DNA from: an uncultured Blautia sp.
GTDB taxonomy: Bacteria; Bacillota_A; Clostridia; Lachnospirales; Lachnospiraceae
Length of the DNA stretch: 64,000 bases
Reading direction: 5' to 3'
Assembly (NCBI GenBank): GCA_905209435.1
Contig: CAJLTE010000002.1
Span: forward strand, 36,080 to 100,079
Shown here: positions 18,325 through 27,203 of the stretch, one piece after another
Layout of the letters: the number at the start of each line of letters is the position of its first letter
Position numbering within the stretch: the first letter of the stretch is position 1
Position numbers and translations under genes: made by a program
The notes under the pieces: generated by a model
Databases searched by the model: none
Told to the model about the DNA's origin: nothing
What the model saw: only the letters and a program-made list of their open reading frames with translations

Positions 18325-19134
18325 TTATCCGCATCTGCTGCAAGCTCCCATATCTGAAATGGATGATGCCTTTACCAGTTTTACCGTCCGTTTCAGTCCA
18401 CTGCAAGTTTCCACATTATGATATCTGTTTCCCTGCTCTGTCACATATACTACTCCTGCAGGTTTCTGGTTTCTGCTACAGGTCTCACAGGCAGAATAAT
18501 GATTTCCTACAGAACTTCCAGGAATCTGTTTCAATGAAACATTAAGGTAACTGCATCCGGGATTTCTATGGTAAACATTACCCGATTCTGTTATATATAC
18601 CATTTGTTCCATTTCACTCTGCGCTCCTTCATTATCAGGAAATTCCGTTCCTGTCCACGCATGAACCTTCACATGGTTATAAACCACTACCCTGGAAAGC
18701 GGTATCAGTCCGCCAAATGGCTGATATGTATATATATCCGGCAGTGTGATATTCTCTACGTTACTGTTTCCTGCAATATAGGCATACATTCCTGTTTGTT
18801 TTGCTCTGGTGCATAAAGCAGTCAGATGCTCTGTCTGCAATTTATAAATATTCATAAAAGATATCAATGTTACCATTCCCAGGAAAAACAGCGGAAGAAT
18901 AAATGCCGTTTCCACTGCCAGACTTCCCTTTTTCCAAAAAGAGGTGTCAAAAGATACTTTTACAGAAGAATTTCTTCTGGAAGTTTTTTGCAAATCTGCT
19001 AATGAATTTTCTTTCCTTCTTTTCGGGGATAAAAAGGTTAAAAAAAACTTTAGAGAGCAGTTTCCCCTTTCATATATTTTTTTATCTTTTTTTCTGATTT
19101 CCATTATGCTTTTGTTTTTCTTCTGTAAAAGCAT
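18325..19134 (-). CDS. TadE-like pseudopilin with twin Cys-rich C-terminal units
   Basis: The 269-residue protein has a long, strongly basic leader of about 68 residues, then KGSLAVETAFILPLFF and one membrane helix. The outer part ends with two similar units, each with HN/HR-x-x-C, a later CxxC and spacing of about 30 (first VYHRNPGCSYLN to ACETC; second RYHNVETCSG to ACSRCG). These could bind zinc or form disulfides. Typical TadE proteins lack this end. AGAGGTG precedes the start. Confidence 0.78.
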   Translation of the reverse strand: MLLQKKNKSIMEIRKKDKKIYERGNCSLKFFLTFLSPKRRKENSLADLQKTSRRNSSVKVSFDTSFWKKGSLAVETAFILPLFFLGMVTLISFMNIYKLQTEHLTALCTRAKQTGMYAYIAGNSNVENITLPDIYTYQPFGGLIPLSRVVVYNHVKVHAWTGTEFPDNEGAQSEMEQMVYITESGNVYHRNPGCSYLNVSLKQIPGSSVGNHYSACETCSRNQKPAGVVYVTEQGNRYHNVETCSGLKRTVKLVKASSISDMGACSRCG

Positions 19135-19158
19135 CTTTTCACACCTCTTTTCTGATTT

Positions 19159-20661
19159 TCATCTGGCAGATCCTTCATAACAATACTGACGTATTACATG
19201 AAATTCCTTTTTCTTATTCGCTTTCACATCTGCGAAGGCTTCCATTGCCACAATACAGGAATCCATATTAAAATATGGCCGGCCTTTTTTCCTTATCGAA
19301 TCTTCAATCATGTCCATACCTCTCACGACTTTTTTCGCCTTTGAAACAGATAATACCAGTACCTGAATATAATCTTCATATGACATTCCATGATCATCAG
19401 TTCTCCTCATAGAATCCAGCCCTTCCATCAGATTTCCAAGATTTGATAACGAAATCTGCCAATCTGCCGAAGTCTTAACAAGAGGAATCTTTCCTCCTGC
19501 AAAAAGTTCTCTCACATCCAATACACTCTCAGCAAATGCCCAGCACAAAAGCAGTGCTGTTTCTATGACTATTGCTGCCGGAGGAATCAGAAATCCCGCT
19601 GCAATCGCAGTTGACAGCGCCTGTGCTTCTGCCCTTTTCGTACTGTCAGCCATAAGGCTGGCAAAATTTACCCCTTCTCTGATAAACAAAAGCTTTGAAG
19701 CCACCGCTTTAAGGTTATCTATATCATTATCTTTTCCTGCAAAAACATATTCCATCTGATATGCCAGTCCCTCTGCAGACGGATTTATATAATTTCCCAG
19801 ATGATTCATAAGGTATTGTTGATATAGAATTTCGGATATATAGCTATTTTCCGCTGTTACTCCATCCGGCATTTTCATTCCCTGCTGCAGCTGTCTTCCC
19901 GAAACCAATGCACCTCTGCTGATCTCATGTGTGGATAAACCTTTGCCGGATGGCAGAACAAGCTCCAGTACTCCCATTTTCATAATCCTTTTTATCACTG
20001 TTATAGGATTATCTGCAGGTTTCTGTACAGGTTCAGGCTGTGTTGTACCGCTTCCAAACTGTTCTCCCTGTTGTTGATTCTTTGCTATTTCCTCAGCTGC
20101 CTGCTGACTTCTCTGCGAGGCCTGATTCATTTCTGAATCATACCGTTCAATAGAACCTCCTGCCTCCGCCTGACTTGCTTTCAAATCTGCTTCTTCTGTT
20201 TTCCTCTCACGATCTGACATTCTGTTAAGAAGGATCTGTACTCCCTGGCTGCCAAGAGTTTCCTGCATATACTGCACGATCTGCTGATAAAAAACTTCTC
20301 CATTGTCATCTGTCAGAAGACGATATCCGGTAAGCCCGCTCTGCTTCAGAATAAGTTTCTGACTGTTCTGTTTAAGTACAGGTTTCATATAGGATTCCAG
20401 AATGTCACAGATCTTCGCAAGATTCAGCTGACCTCCTCCCACAGAACCATCAAGTGCAAACAGATCATAGTCTTCCAGAAGTTTCCTGTCATATTGTCCA
20501 AACACCGAGTACAGCCCGATGTCCATGCTATTGAGAATTTGCGTTCTGGCAGATGCCATCCTTACAGATTCTATGCTTGTACACACAAGAGACAAAAGCA
20601 GACTGAATATCAATGCCAGAAATACTGTAATACTTCCCCTTCCTTCTTTATGACATCTCAT
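19159..20661 (-). CDS. DUF5702 family Tad-locus protein
   Basis: The 500-residue protein is started at the ATG at 20661, 12 nt after GGAGG; the longer reading at 20742 crosses the dispersed repeat and is not credible. It begins RGSITVFLALIFSLLLSLV, a prepilin-like signature and membrane helix, then a large outside part that is helical and rich in Gln, with a membrane-like segment about residue 350. DUF5702 proteins accompany Flp1 pilins in Clostridia, perhaps as a pilus tip or adhesin; the exact role is unknown. Confidence 0.82.
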   Translation of the reverse strand: MRCHKEGRGSITVFLALIFSLLLSLVCTSIESVRMASARTQILNSMDIGLYSVFGQYDRKLLEDYDLFALDGSVGGGQLNLAKICDILESYMKPVLKQNSQKLILKQSGLTGYRLLTDDNGEVFYQQIVQYMQETLGSQGVQILLNRMSDRERKTEEADLKASQAEAGGSIERYDSEMNQASQRSQQAAEEIAKNQQQGEQFGSGTTQPEPVQKPADNPITVIKRIMKMGVLELVLPSGKGLSTHEISRGALVSGRQLQQGMKMPDGVTAENSYISEILYQQYLMNHLGNYINPSAEGLAYQMEYVFAGKDNDIDNLKAVASKLLFIREGVNFASLMADSTKRAEAQALSTAIAAGFLIPPAAIVIETALLLCWAFAESVLDVRELFAGGKIPLVKTSADWQISLSNLGNLMEGLDSMRRTDDHGMSYEDYIQVLVLSVSKAKKVVRGMDMIEDSIRKKGRPYFNMDSCIVAMEAFADVKANKKKEFHVIRQYCYEGSAR

Positions 20662-20698
20662 GCAGGAAATACACCTCCTTCTTTTTACTGTAATGTTA

Positions 20699-20777
20699 TT
20701 TAACCAGATCAGGTAAGTTCCCTGCTTCAATTGCAACAGCAATAAGCAACAGCTGGGAACTTGCTTGTGTCAGATGG
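20699..20777 (-). repeat. Dispersed repeat, copy D (long form)
   Basis: It begins TTTAACCAGATCAGGTAAG and shares GCAATAAGCA with the long copy B, but its far end has diverged (GCTTGTGTCAG). It lies between flp1 and the DUF5702 gene inside the tad operon and overlaps the flp1 stop codon. Confidence 0.65.
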
Positions 20778-20970
20778 AATTACTTTGCTTTGCAATTTTA
20801 GAAAGAATACTCTGTACCAATTGAGTCAGCTGTTCCTTAAAAATAATGACAAGTCCAATCAAAACAACAAGAATCAAAATAATTTCCACAACCCCTACAG
20901 CATCTTCTTCCTCAACAAATTTTCGTATCAGTCCATTCTGTTTTTTTATTTTTTGTATCAATTGTTTCAT
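20770..20970 (-). CDS. Flp1-family type IVb pilin
   Basis: The 66-residue protein has a basic leader of about 24 residues, then the cleavage region DAVGVVEI with Glu29 and a hydrophobic helix to about residue 43, followed by a short amphipathic tail. This fits the Flp1-like family (PF16982), the main pilin of Tad pili in Clostridia. GGAGG lies only two to three bases from the ATG, a tight spacing. The stop codon lies at the edge of dispersed repeat copy D. Confidence 0.85.
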   Translation of the reverse strand: MKQLIQKIKKQNGLIRKFVEEEDAVGVVEIILILVVLIGLVIIFKEQLTQLVQSILSKIAKQSNSI

Positions 20971-21006
20971 CTCCTCCGTATATCCAACTTTATATAATAT
21001 AATTTT

Positions 21007-21924
21007 TCAGGTTCCTCCATAAAAAGCCAGAAAAGCAGGAATCATAACAATTGCCATTACAACAAGCAACATCATGATCATAGGAATCAAGAGTTTTGTA
21101 GCAGCGGCTTCTCCAAGTACGCGCGCTTTTCGCTTGCGTTCTTCCCATGCTTCCATAGATTCTCTCTCCAGCATATCTGCCATCTGTCTGCTGCCTTTCT
21201 GAAGATTCTGAATAAGAAGTGTGGCAAAAGTTTTGTATTTTGACTGACCACATCTCTCTCCAAATCTTCTGTACGCTTCGCTTTCAGAAACTCCACTTTC
21301 CATTTCATAACAGATGATCCGCACTTCATCATACGCAGGTCTCGACTTTTGTTTCTTCTTTCTGCTGTAATCCAGCGAAATTTTCTGAAATGCCTTTCTT
21401 ACTGTCATCCCCGCCTGAACAAGAAGTGTAAATTTCATGATCAGTCCGGGATAATCCATGAGAAGTTCCTCATAACGTTTCTGAAGCTGAACCTGTTCTT
21501 CTCTTCCTTTCATTACAAGAATTACCATCGCAGCAATAAGAAACAATCCTGTCAGAAGCATTCCTGATGTATCTGCAGGGCTTTCCCACTGTACGTTTTT
21601 TCCATCCAGCCTGTCCGGAAGATAATAATAATCCGGATCATTTCGCTGCTCATTATACCAGGCCACTGCTTCTGCAATATCTTTCTGCGCCTGCTGTTCC
21701 AGCGGACTCGTTACCACCGACTTGTAAATCGCTATAACGAAAAAGCAGGTGGCTATGGGAATGGTAGCCACTGAAATACTGTTGTATAGTGAATGCACCG
21801 TTCCGTAAGGTGAGCCACCTGCCGCACTTGTCGGACTTGTGGAAAAGAGTGTCATGGCAAGACCCATCAGAGTGTTCCAGATAGTGAAGGAAGCGTTATA
21901 GAGAGCTTTTACAACTATTTCCAT
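21007..21924 (-). CDS. Chimera: conjugative VirB6/TrbL-like N-terminus joined to TadC (T2SSF)
   Basis: The 305-residue protein starts at an ATG with GGGAGG. Residues 1 to about 75 (two hydrophobic stretches, SFTIWNTLMGLAMTLF and IPIATCFFVIAIY) look like the start of the large membrane proteins that follow Maff2/VirB2-like genes in Firmicutes conjugative elements. From about residue 85 it reads as TadC: LPDRLDGKNVQW, a helix (121-139), the T2SSF core with MDYPGLIMKFTLLVQAG, and a last membrane helix. Full TadC proteins lack such an N-terminus, and tadA and tadB are absent upstream. The join is inference from sequence style; it would mean the pilus platform is not functional. Confidence 0.7.
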   Translation of the reverse strand: MEIVVKALYNASFTIWNTLMGLAMTLFSTSPTSAAGGSPYGTVHSLYNSISVATIPIATCFFVIAIYKSVVTSPLEQQAQKDIAEAVAWYNEQRNDPDYYYLPDRLDGKNVQWESPADTSGMLLTGLFLIAAMVILVMKGREEQVQLQKRYEELLMDYPGLIMKFTLLVQAGMTVRKAFQKISLDYSRKKKQKSRPAYDEVRIICYEMESGVSESEAYRRFGERCGQSKYKTFATLLIQNLQKGSRQMADMLERESMEAWEERKRKARVLGEAAATKLLIPMIMMLLVVMAIVMIPAFLAFYGGT

Positions 21925-21937
21925 TCACTTTCCTCCC

Positions 21938-22147
21938 TTAAGTCAAAACTGCCACTAGTGCGCCAAGTCCAAGAAGCACACCGCCTGCCACCACCGAGTA
22001 GACTGCCTGGTGCTCGCCCTGCTGATCCATCTGTCTGAATACCATTGCAAACTTGATGCCGCCATAAACCAGCATTACTGCGCCGATTGAGGTACCCAGT
22101 GTAATGAGAACTCCTTTTAAAGAGTCGATTGCATGTGTATAGCCCAT
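21938..22147 (-). CDS. Small two-helix conjugative-element protein (Maff2/VirB2-like)
   Basis: The 69-residue protein has two membrane helices joined by a polar loop with FRQMDQQGEHQA. The size, helix pair and position 13 nt before a VirB6-like start match the Maff2/TrbC-type subunits of integrative conjugative elements, not any tad gene. It has a clear AAAGGAG ribosome site. It is probably a remnant of an element that entered the tad locus. Confidence 0.65.
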   Translation of the reverse strand: MGYTHAIDSLKGVLITLGTSIGAVMLVYGGIKFAMVFRQMDQQGEHQAVYSVVAGGVLLGLGALVAVLT

Positions 22148-22244
22148 AACTTTTTCTCCTTTCGTTTTGGTAGAGCCTTTCTCGCCCTTCGTAAGTTATG
22201 TGGGACACCAAGGCGCCTAATCCGAAACGGATAGAGAAAAATTT

Positions 22245-22285
22245 GCAAAAAAATACCCCGAACCGTAAAATCTTTACAGTCCGAG
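22245..22285 (-). terminator. Minus-strand terminator-like hairpin
   Basis: CGGACTGTAAA pairs with TTTACGGTTCG (mismatched) and is followed by TATTTTTTT on the minus strand. It lies upstream of the Maff2-like gene, in 22148-22424, a stretch that otherwise holds no gene and is probably element debris. A C8 run lies near 22350. Confidence 0.5.
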
Positions 22286-22424
22286 GCTTTTAGTCTCTTT
22301 TCTAAGCTGCTTTTGCGTAGCTCTTTTTAGTTTTTTATCATAGTACCATTCCCCCCCCATCCCCTGCCCGTCTCCCTGGGGATGGATAGATCTGCCCTAA
22401 ATCTCTGAAATGGTACCGACGCGT

Positions 22425-22856
22425 TTAGTAATGAGCCTGTAAAAGTCCCGCGCTTTTGCACAGACTTCTCCAATATCCCTTGAATTGATCATGCTCATCA
22501 AAACACTTTGAATATTTCTCCATTGAAGCCGTTAACTTTCCCTTTTCTTTCTCACGATTAGTATCTGCCCATTTTTTATAAGCGTCTATAAATATATCGC
22601 CAAGCTTTTCCCGTAAAGAACAGATGCCGTTTTCCATAAATGCAAAAAGTATAACTTTAAGGAGTTTTTGAGTATCACATCTTGAACGACCTGTTTTGTA
22701 GCCTTTCTCTACAAAATATCTGGATAGGTCAATGTGATCCATAACCTTACAAAAAGTATATACTGGATCAGAAATATCGATCAATTTTTCGAATTCTAAT
22801 GGTAATTTCAACTGACGCATAGTATAATTACCATTGGTATTGTTATTTAGTAGCAT
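22425..22856 (-). pseudogene. IS1182-like transposase, internally deleted
   Basis: The 143-residue remnant begins MRQLKLPLEFEKLIDISDP and has YFVEKGYKTGRSRCD then KLLKVILFAFMENGICSLRE, the conserved N-terminal part of IS1182-family transposases (normally about 450-550 residues). After that point the sequence jumps to an unrelated-looking or C-proximal segment and stops. No DDE catalytic residues are present, so it cannot transpose by itself. Confidence 0.75.
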
Positions 22857-22870
22857 AATTAATTATACCA

Positions 22871-22906
22871 AAAAATCGCTCAGACCTCACGGTCTGGGCG
22901 ATTTTT
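22871..22906 (-). terminator. Terminator of the GH172/oxidoreductase operon
   Basis: A 16-bp stem (AAAAATCGCTCAGACC, one wobble) with a TCAC loop and T5 on each side. It can work in both directions. Confidence 0.85.
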
Positions 22907-22963
22907 CTGTCAGGAGAGTTTTTTTACAGCCCCAGTTTCTGTTGATTACAATTCTATTACTTA

Positions 22964-24151
22964 TCAGAGATATTTTTTAAATTCCGGCACTTTAATAACC
23001 GTTCCGCCTTCCATCGCTGACTGATGAGCACATATCCCTGTTCCAGTCCAGTAAGCGCCAACAATGTCATCTACTACAGGCTTTCTATCCTCTATGATAG
23101 CACGGACAAATTCATGTATCATATGAGGATGGGAACCTCCATGCCCACCTCCCTGCTTAAACGAAAGATGTGTATTTTCATCATTATACACTGTCTCCGT
23201 TGTAAATCCGGCAATACTATCCGGAAGTCTGCATCCATAATCCGGAACTTCTATTCTTTCTTCAACAATTTCTCCGCCTCTGTTATATCTGTTCGGATCA
23301 CCATCAATATCCATCATTTCCTGCTGGATTTCTCCGGTGCGTGTATAAATAACCGGATTCTCAGAAGCCAGCTGCTGCCACTCAAAGCTCATGTCTCTTC
23401 CATATATTCTGAAACATTCTGAATAACTTCTGGCGACACCATAAAGAAAACGCTCCATTTCTATTGCAACATCACTGTGTTCCATTGTTACAAAAGCCGC
23501 TTCAAATGCAAATGGTGAATGATACTGGGATATCAATTCATCCCTGATTCTGCCTGAGCCTTTTGCATATACTTCTTTTGGGTAGTCGTCCAGTAACATA
23601 AGGCAGGTTCCTATTGCATGTGTCGGGTGCATCAATGGTGGAAATCCTTCCCAGTAAGAAGGCCAGCCTTCCATATCCTGATAATGGGCACATGTCATAT
23701 ACTGTATCTTTCCAAACTTTCCCTGATCCAGCAAGTCCTTCACATAAAAGTACTCTCTTCCAAATACAGTTGTTTCCATAAACATATACTGTTTTTGGCT
23801 TTCTATTCTCGCCTTAATGACATCTTCCAGCTCCTGAATACTCATTCCCATCGGGATTGTACACCCACAGTGTTTTCCTGCCTTCAGAGCTTTTATGGAA
23901 AATTCAGCATGCGTAGACGGAGGTGTAACAATGTGGATTGCATCTATTGCATCATCCTTCAGCATGTCATCATAATTATCATAGCAATCCTTACTGCTGA
24001 TTCCAAATTTTTCTTGTGCTGTTTTAATCAGTTCAGGATTCGTATCAGCAATCGCTATCTCATATACATCCGGATGCTTCATATATATCGGAATAAACTC
24101 CATTCCAAAGCTTATTCCAACCATTCCGACTTTAATTTTATTATCAACCAT
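22964..24151 (-). CDS. Gfo/Idh/MocA-family oxidoreductase
   Basis: The 395-residue protein has an N-terminal Rossmann domain (VGMVGISFGMEF at residues 8-19) and family motifs (AIHIVTPPSTHAEF, KALKAGKHC with the usual catalytic-type Lys replaced by the HCGCT context), then the C-terminal alpha/beta domain. The family oxidises or reduces sugar hydroxyls with NAD(P). It is the last gene of the ABC/GH172 operon, so it probably processes the sugar released by GH172. The exact substrate is not visible. Confidence 0.85.
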   Translation of the reverse strand: MVDNKIKVGMVGISFGMEFIPIYMKHPDVYEIAIADTNPELIKTAQEKFGISSKDCYDNYDDMLKDDAIDAIHIVTPPSTHAEFSIKALKAGKHCGCTIPMGMSIQELEDVIKARIESQKQYMFMETTVFGREYFYVKDLLDQGKFGKIQYMTCAHYQDMEGWPSYWEGFPPLMHPTHAIGTCLMLLDDYPKEVYAKGSGRIRDELISQYHSPFAFEAAFVTMEHSDVAIEMERFLYGVARSYSECFRIYGRDMSFEWQQLASENPVIYTRTGEIQQEMMDIDGDPNRYNRGGEIVEERIEVPDYGCRLPDSIAGFTTETVYNDENTHLSFKQGGGHGGSHPHMIHEFVRAIIEDRKPVVDDIVGAYWTGTGICAHQSAMEGGTVIKVPEFKKYL

Positions 24152-24166
24152 ACTAATTTTCTCCCA

Positions 24167-25357
24167 TCAATCAAAAAGTGGCATTTCCTGAGGATATTTT
24201 CCCATAAAGCCAGGACGGGCAACCAAATCCCTTGTCCGATCCGAAACATTCATTAATTCCGGCAAATTATTCACAGGTTTATCTAAATAGAAATAGGAAC
24301 AACAAGACCAGTCATCCTCTCTTTCAAATAAAAGAGGACTTCCATCCAGCATCGGAATATTGGTAAAATCTATAGGTTCTCCATCCGCCGAAATCACCTG
24401 ATTATTTGCCATCTGATTTTTATACAACAGCTGCGCATGATGGAAATAATCATCTCTGTCAACAGCTCCGATCTGCTGTATAGTTGCTTTAAAATTACTG
24501 TTAAAGTAGATCGGGTCCGGAACATGGAATCGGTAGAAACATAACTCCATATTTGTCTTATCATATACCGGGCAGCCACAATACAGATCATAATAATAAT
24601 CCTGCCCCCATGCCGTTCCGATGTAATCTTCCACTCCGGTTCCACAGATGGTCGGGTAATCGGTATCTCCATCAATATATGCCTTAAACTCACCTTCTCC
24701 CCACCATGTATCGGAGTATAATTTTGTATTACATCTTACCCCCATATTCGTTCCCAGATATCTGCCTTTTCCTTCCACATACGGAAGAAGTTCAAAATCC
24801 TTTTTCAGATGTGTAAGATTCTCCCTGTTAAAGTAAGCATGAAAATACAGTGTATCTTCCGTAAATTTATCTCCCAGAGTATAATCAATATCATAATAAA
24901 AATGCTTGATCTGGACACTGGATTCATTGGTAATCGTAATCTTCATACCTGTCTTAAATGGCATTGGAATATAGGTACTGAAGTTACGTCCTTCCGGATT
25001 TGAGAACAGTGCATTCTTAAAAGTTGCAACCTTTCCAAGTCCCACACAGAAAAAATCGCCAAAAGGGACACTCACTGCCGGCTTATCGCAGCCATCCCAA
25101 AACATCTCCAGTTTCAGTCCCCTTAAAGTCTCTGGAGTCTGGTCATTGATCGTAATCCAGATACGACGAATAACGCCGCTTGTATTTTCAGCATGAGCTA
25201 AGACAAAGTCTTCACCGGGATTCAGTGTAAACCAGGGAGCACCTTTTCTGCCATTTCTTGCCTTTCCTCCCGCTCCCTTTGCTCCATCCGGATTTTCATA
25301 ACTCGCCCATCTTGATACTACGCCTTCTGGAAATTTGAACATTTCGTTTCCTAACAT
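24167..25357 (-). CDS. Glycoside hydrolase family 172 (DUF2961)
   Basis: The 396-residue protein has the DUF2961/GH172 hallmarks: an N-terminal jelly-roll start (SRWASYENPDGAKGAGGKA), TICGTGVEDYIGTAWG near residue 235 with the acidic pair of the active site, and FYRFHVPDPIYF near residue 275. Characterised GH172 enzymes act on alpha-D-fructofuranosides or alpha-D-arabinofuranosides as trimers or hexamers. No signal peptide is present, so it acts in the cytosol on imported sugar. It lies between the ABC genes and the oxidoreductase gene. Confidence 0.88.
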   Translation of the reverse strand: MLGNEMFKFPEGVVSRWASYENPDGAKGAGGKARNGRKGAPWFTLNPGEDFVLAHAENTSGVIRRIWITINDQTPETLRGLKLEMFWDGCDKPAVSVPFGDFFCVGLGKVATFKNALFSNPEGRNFSTYIPMPFKTGMKITITNESSVQIKHFYYDIDYTLGDKFTEDTLYFHAYFNRENLTHLKKDFELLPYVEGKGRYLGTNMGVRCNTKLYSDTWWGEGEFKAYIDGDTDYPTICGTGVEDYIGTAWGQDYYYDLYCGCPVYDKTNMELCFYRFHVPDPIYFNSNFKATIQQIGAVDRDDYFHHAQLLYKNQMANNQVISADGEPIDFTNIPMLDGSPLLFEREDDWSCCSYFYLDKPVNNLPELMNVSDRTRDLVARPGFMGKYPQEMPLFD

Positions 25358-25401
25358 ATAAAAATCCTCCTTTATGTATAATTAATATAATAATATAAAT
25401 A

Positions 25402-26217
25402 TTATTCTTTCATTCCGGTTGTCTTAATGCCTTCAAGATAATAACGCTGAAGTACACCAAACAACAGAACAGTCGGAACAATCGCAATCACAGATGCTGC
25501 TAAAATCTGGTTCCATGAAATCCTCAGGGATCCCATCAAGGTTGCAATCTGTATTTGGATTGTATATTTAGCTTCGTCCTGCGCTACAACAGTAGACCAT
25601 AAATAGGAGTTCCAGTTTGTGACAAAAAAGGACACACCTAATGTAATAAACATGGGCTTTGCAAGCGGGACATATATTTTTCTAAAAGTCTGAAATACCG
25701 AACATCCATCAATTCTGGCTGACTCATACAGGGAATCCGGCATTTCCACAAAGTATTGTCTGAAAAGGAATACACCATACGCATGTGGAACCATAGGAAG
25801 TATCATGCCCCAAAGCGAATTCACCAGTCCAAGACTTTTGATTATAAAAAACAAAGGAGTTATGATTACCGGAAAAGGAATCATCATGGTACTCAGAACC
25901 CACATGAATGCCCCCTTCTTCCCTGGAAATTCCAATCTTGCAAACGCAAAAGCAGCCATTGAATGTACAATCAGGGCCAATACGGTCACCATGGTTGCCA
26001 CAAACAGCGAATTTTTAATTCCCGTAAAAATATCCAGTGTTCTGAACACCTGCTTATAAGCATCAAGAGTAATATGTTTGGGGATGATCCGATAATCAAA
26101 TACTTCTGTATCTATTTTAAGTGAGCTGCTTATGAGTAAAATGATCGGGAACAGTGTAAAAGCCAGAAATACACATCCGACCAAACTCTTTATTAATAAT
26201 ATTCCATATTTTTTCAC
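25402..26217 (-). CDS. Carbohydrate ABC transporter permease (MalG-type)
   Basis: The 271-residue membrane protein has six helices and the EAA loop YESARIDGCSVFQTFRKIYVPLAKP near residue 160, which docks on the shared ATPase. The MalG-type end (YYLEGIKTTGMKE) is typical. With the gene at 26226 it forms the channel of a CUT1 sugar importer. No ATPase gene is in the operon, so it probably relies on a shared MsmK-type ATPase elsewhere. Confidence 0.9.
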   Translation of the reverse strand: MKKYGILLIKSLVGCVFLAFTLFPIILLISSSLKIDTEVFDYRIIPKHITLDAYKQVFRTLDIFTGIKNSLFVATMVTVLALIVHSMAAFAFARLEFPGKKGAFMWVLSTMMIPFPVIITPLFFIIKSLGLVNSLWGMILPMVPHAYGVFLFRQYFVEMPDSLYESARIDGCSVFQTFRKIYVPLAKPMFITLGVSFFVTNWNSYLWSTVVAQDEAKYTIQIQIATLMGSLRISWNQILAASVIAIVPTVLLFGVLQRYYLEGIKTTGMKE

Positions 26218-26225
26218 TATATCAC

Positions 26226-27107
26226 CTACTTAAACTTGAGCAATTTCATCTGTATGACAGTAACCACCATAATGATCAGTGACAAAGACACAGCAATCGT
26301 GGAAGCATATCCAAATCTATATTGTTCAAATGCCAACTGGAAAATATAGTATACCGTTACCTGTGTTGTCTTGCCAGGCCCCCCGGATGTCATGACTCTG
26401 ACCTGGTCAAATGCCTGAAAAGATGCAATCAGTGATGTAACCAATACAAAAATAGTCGTTCCTTTTATAGATGGAAAAGTTATTCTGAAAAATCTTTGCA
26501 CAGCATTTGCTCCATCTATTTTAGCTGCCTCATAATATTCACTTGGCACATCTTTTAAAGCCGACAAAAAAATGATCATATTGTAGCCAAAAACTACCCA
26601 TATCCCTACAATCGCAACACATATCAGTGCCTGTGACCTTGAGCCCAAAAAAAGTTGTCTTCCGATTCCTATTCCATCTAAAATTTTGTTGATATATCCA
26701 TTTCTTGAATTGAACAGGAATGTCCATAAGGTTGCTGCTACAATTGTTGAAACTGTATTGGGCAGATATATGCCTATTCTGCATGCCTGCTGCCGTTTAT
26801 TGCCTCTGACCGAGTTTACAAAAACTGCTGCAGAAAGAGAAAGAACATAAACAGTCAGAACATATATCAAAGCATATTTCCCAGTAACCAGCAGACTGCT
26901 TTTAAAAGTTGAATCACGCATCATTTTTAAATAATTACTGATTCCGACAAATGTTTTTGTTCCCAGTGCATTCCAGTCAAACAGACTTATATAAAATGCA
27001 TACACGATCGGTATGAAAATAAAAATCAGCATCAGTATCATTTCTGGCGCAATCATCAGATAAGAAATCAGCGTCTCCCGTTTTATACATTTATACTTTT
27101 TTTTCAC
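26226..27107 (-). CDS. Carbohydrate ABC transporter permease (MalF-type)
   Basis: The 293-residue membrane protein has six helices and the EAA loop YYEAAKIDGANAVQRFFRITFPSI near residue 195, plus the MalF-type start with a helix near residue 15. It pairs with the permease 8 nt downstream and is fed by the lipoprotein encoded just upstream. The substrate cannot be read from sequence. Confidence 0.9.
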   Translation of the reverse strand: MKKKYKCIKRETLISYLMIAPEMILMLIFIFIPIVYAFYISLFDWNALGTKTFVGISNYLKMMRDSTFKSSLLVTGKYALIYVLTVYVLSLSAAVFVNSVRGNKRQQACRIGIYLPNTVSTIVAATLWTFLFNSRNGYINKILDGIGIGRQLFLGSRSQALICVAIVGIWVVFGYNMIIFLSALKDVPSEYYEAAKIDGANAVQRFFRITFPSIKGTTIFVLVTSLIASFQAFDQVRVMTSGGPGKTTQVTVYYIFQLAFEQYRFGYASTIAVSLSLIIMVVTVIQMKLLKFK

Positions 27108-27203
27108 ATTAACTCAAACCTCCTGTATCCTGTCCTGCTGTTATTCACAGCAGGACAAAAATCAAATATCCAACTGCCTGTTATGTCTGCTTTTCCTGTT
27201 ATT

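Noticed and set aside
22405..22425. T-box-like GGTACCG sequence
   Set aside because: No specifier stem, no antiterminator pairing, and no aminoacyl-tRNA or amino-acid gene downstream.
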